A stretch of DNA of 6,908 bases from Synergistaceae bacterium. Its GTDB lineage: Bacteria; Synergistota; Synergistia; Synergistales; Aminobacteriaceae. The notes under the pieces were generated by a model, which was not told the origin of the DNA, made no database searches, and worked only from the letters and a program-made list of their open reading frames with translations. Shown in pieces: positions 6,390 to 6,908 of the stretch (its first letter is position 1; each line of letters opens with the position of its first letter). The position numbers and the translations under genes were made by a program. The DNA is taken from positions 1-6,908 of the forward strand of contig JAFSQO010000030.1 in assembly GCA_017446645.1 (NCBI GenBank). The letters are read 5' to 3'.

Positions 6390-6744
6390 TGTTTTTGTTC
6401 CTCCTGTGAGTATAATCGTCTCTATAACGTTTAGCCTTTTCAATTTCTGAGCGAGGTGTCTTCTGAGTTTTCTTAATGAAGCCATTTGTAAGGATTGCTG
6501 TATGACCGATAAAGAAGAAATACAGTACACGTGAAATATTAGAGCTGAAAGTAACTCTAAGTTCAAATATACCGTCCTCAAGATGTTTAGAGAAAGGTTC
6601 TCGAAGTTCAGTACCGTTTTTCTCAAGCCTTGAGATGGCACGAGCAATCTTAGCTCTCATTTTGGGGTCAAGGTTTGTGAGAAAATCCTTAACAGGTTCT
6701 TCGCCGTTTTCCTTTCTGTAAAAAATGACTTCAAAATCTTGCAA
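6379..6744 (-). CDS. Gp49/HigB-like (RelE/ParE superfamily) toxin
   Basis: The 121-residue protein matches the phage-derived Gp49-like toxin family in the RelE superfamily; relatives cut mRNA on the ribosome and are held inactive by a partner XRE antitoxin. Recognisable segments are FYRKENGEEPVKDFL (8-22), the central helix MRAKIARAISRLEKNG (29-44), FSKHLEDGIFELRV (51-64), the strand SRVLYFFF (71-78) and FIKKTQKTPRSEIEKAKRYRDDY (89-111). The conserved basic residues of the family (Lys53, Arg63, Arg72 and Lys91-Lys92) are all present, so the toxin looks intact. The start is a TTG at 6744: AGGAGG (6750-6755) lies 5 nt upstream, a stop codon lies 9 nt further upstream in frame, and the first in-frame ATG (Met29) would remove the first strand. 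Toxin-before-antitoxin order with an 11-nt overlap is typical of higBA-type modules. Confidence 0.9.
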   Translation of the reverse strand: MQDFEVIFYRKENGEEPVKDFLTNLDPKMRAKIARAISRLEKNGTELREPFSKHLEDGIFELRVTFSSNISRVLYFFFIGHTAILTNGFIKKTQKTPRSEIEKAKRYRDDYTHRRNKNNGN

Positions 6745-6770
6745 AATATCCTCCTACATTTTTGAATATA

Positions 6771-6796
6771 ATTATATATGATTAAACATATATAAT
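6771..6796 (-). promoter_or_regulatory. Toxin-antitoxin promoter with perfect 10-bp inverted-repeat operator
   Basis: ATTATATATG (6771-6780) and CATATATAAT (6787-6796) are perfect inverted copies separated by 6 bp. On the minus strand the proximal arm supplies a consensus TATAAT (6771-6776), 26 nt upstream of the toxin start codon. A weak -35-like TGGATT (6794-6799) sits 17 bp further upstream. An XRE dimer bound to this palindrome would block the promoter, the usual autoregulation for such modules. By symmetry the distal arm also has TATAAT on the plus strand (6791-6796), so a divergent promoter is possible. Confidence 0.6.
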
Positions 6797-6908
6797 CCAG
6801 ACTGCATTTTGAAGAAAAGAAGTGAATAAAAAAAATCTTTATGTGATAACTGTAGAGATTGAACTTTGTTACCATGCTCAAGATTAAAAAGGCATTTGTT
6901 GAGCAGAC
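6797..6908. other. AT-rich region at the right edge, no gene supported
   Basis: This stretch is markedly AT-rich and has poly-A runs (6829-6836). On the plus strand an ATG at 6874 opens a frame (MLKIKKAFVEQ) that runs off the window, but I see no clear ribosome binding site. On the minus strand a frame entering from the right edge ends at TAA 6772-6774, inside the operator palindrome. Neither is long enough to call. Confidence 0.3.

Noticed and set aside
6390..6647. N-terminal extension of the antitoxin to 179 residues
   Set aside because: This part lies entirely inside the toxin gene in another frame, and the perfect AGGAGG at 6400-6405 supports the ATG at 6389.
6657..6881. 74-residue minus-strand frame upstream of and into the toxin gene
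   Set aside because: Its composition (Ile, Phe, Lys, Tyr-rich) reflects AT-rich non-coding DNA and it runs out of frame into the toxin gene.
6772..6906. Partial minus-strand coding frame (44 residues) entering from the right edge
   Set aside because: An open frame this short is easily found by chance in AT-rich DNA, and its stop falls inside the operator palindrome; not enough support.

Overview
The window looks like chromosomal DNA from a member of the Synergistota (Synergistaceae type, possibly gut-associated; genus not determinable here). The main clue is the first protein. Its C-terminus has a small Gly/Ser/Cys-Asn-Ser-Gly motif, one short hydrophobic segment and a terminal Arg cluster, which is the layout of the Synerg-CTERM surface-sorting signal. 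The moderate base composition (roughly mid-40s % G+C by eye) and the clade of long single-chain PurL fit this but do not prove it.

Layout: (1) 3-872 (+) is the 3' part of a leucine-rich-repeat surface protein with a Cys/Ser-rich LRR array, a beta-type domain, an acidic Asn/Asp linker and a sorting tail. (2) 873-954 is a compact intergenic region with a terminator-like hairpin, then a triple GTGTTAT repeat overlapping an extended -10 element and the purD ribosome binding site. (3) 955-2211 purD and 2218-5877 purL (+) are two de novo purine genes 6 nt apart, surely one transcript. They encode step 2 (GAR synthetase) and step 4 (FGAM synthase, with its glutaminase fused on, so no PurQ/PurS is needed). 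(4) 5878-5990 is a short intergenic region with a 15-bp near-repeat of the purL end, a CTGCAGG/CCTGCAG hairpin and an extended -10 promoter. (5) 5991-6119 (+) is a 42-residue ORF with good expression signals that looks like the stub of a longer gene. (6) 6108-6744 (-) is a toxin-first type II toxin-antitoxin operon (Gp49/HigB-like RelE-superfamily toxin, then an XRE antitoxin). It is convergent with the 42-residue ORF and overlaps it by 12 bp. (7) 6745-6908 is AT-rich and holds a perfect 10-bp inverted repeat on the toxin promoter, a likely autoregulatory operator. No complete gene is visible beyond it.

The first 5.9 kb reads as native sequence (surface protein plus housekeeping purine genes). 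The last kilobase reads as an accessory insertion: it carries a toxin-antitoxin module, it may have cut short a gene, and it has no GANTC sites, whereas the preceding 5.9 kb has about 56 by hand count. I see no clearly novel multi-gene system. The points most worth checking are the triple repeat before purD, the truncated ORF abutting the toxin-antitoxin module, and the compositional boundary after purL.
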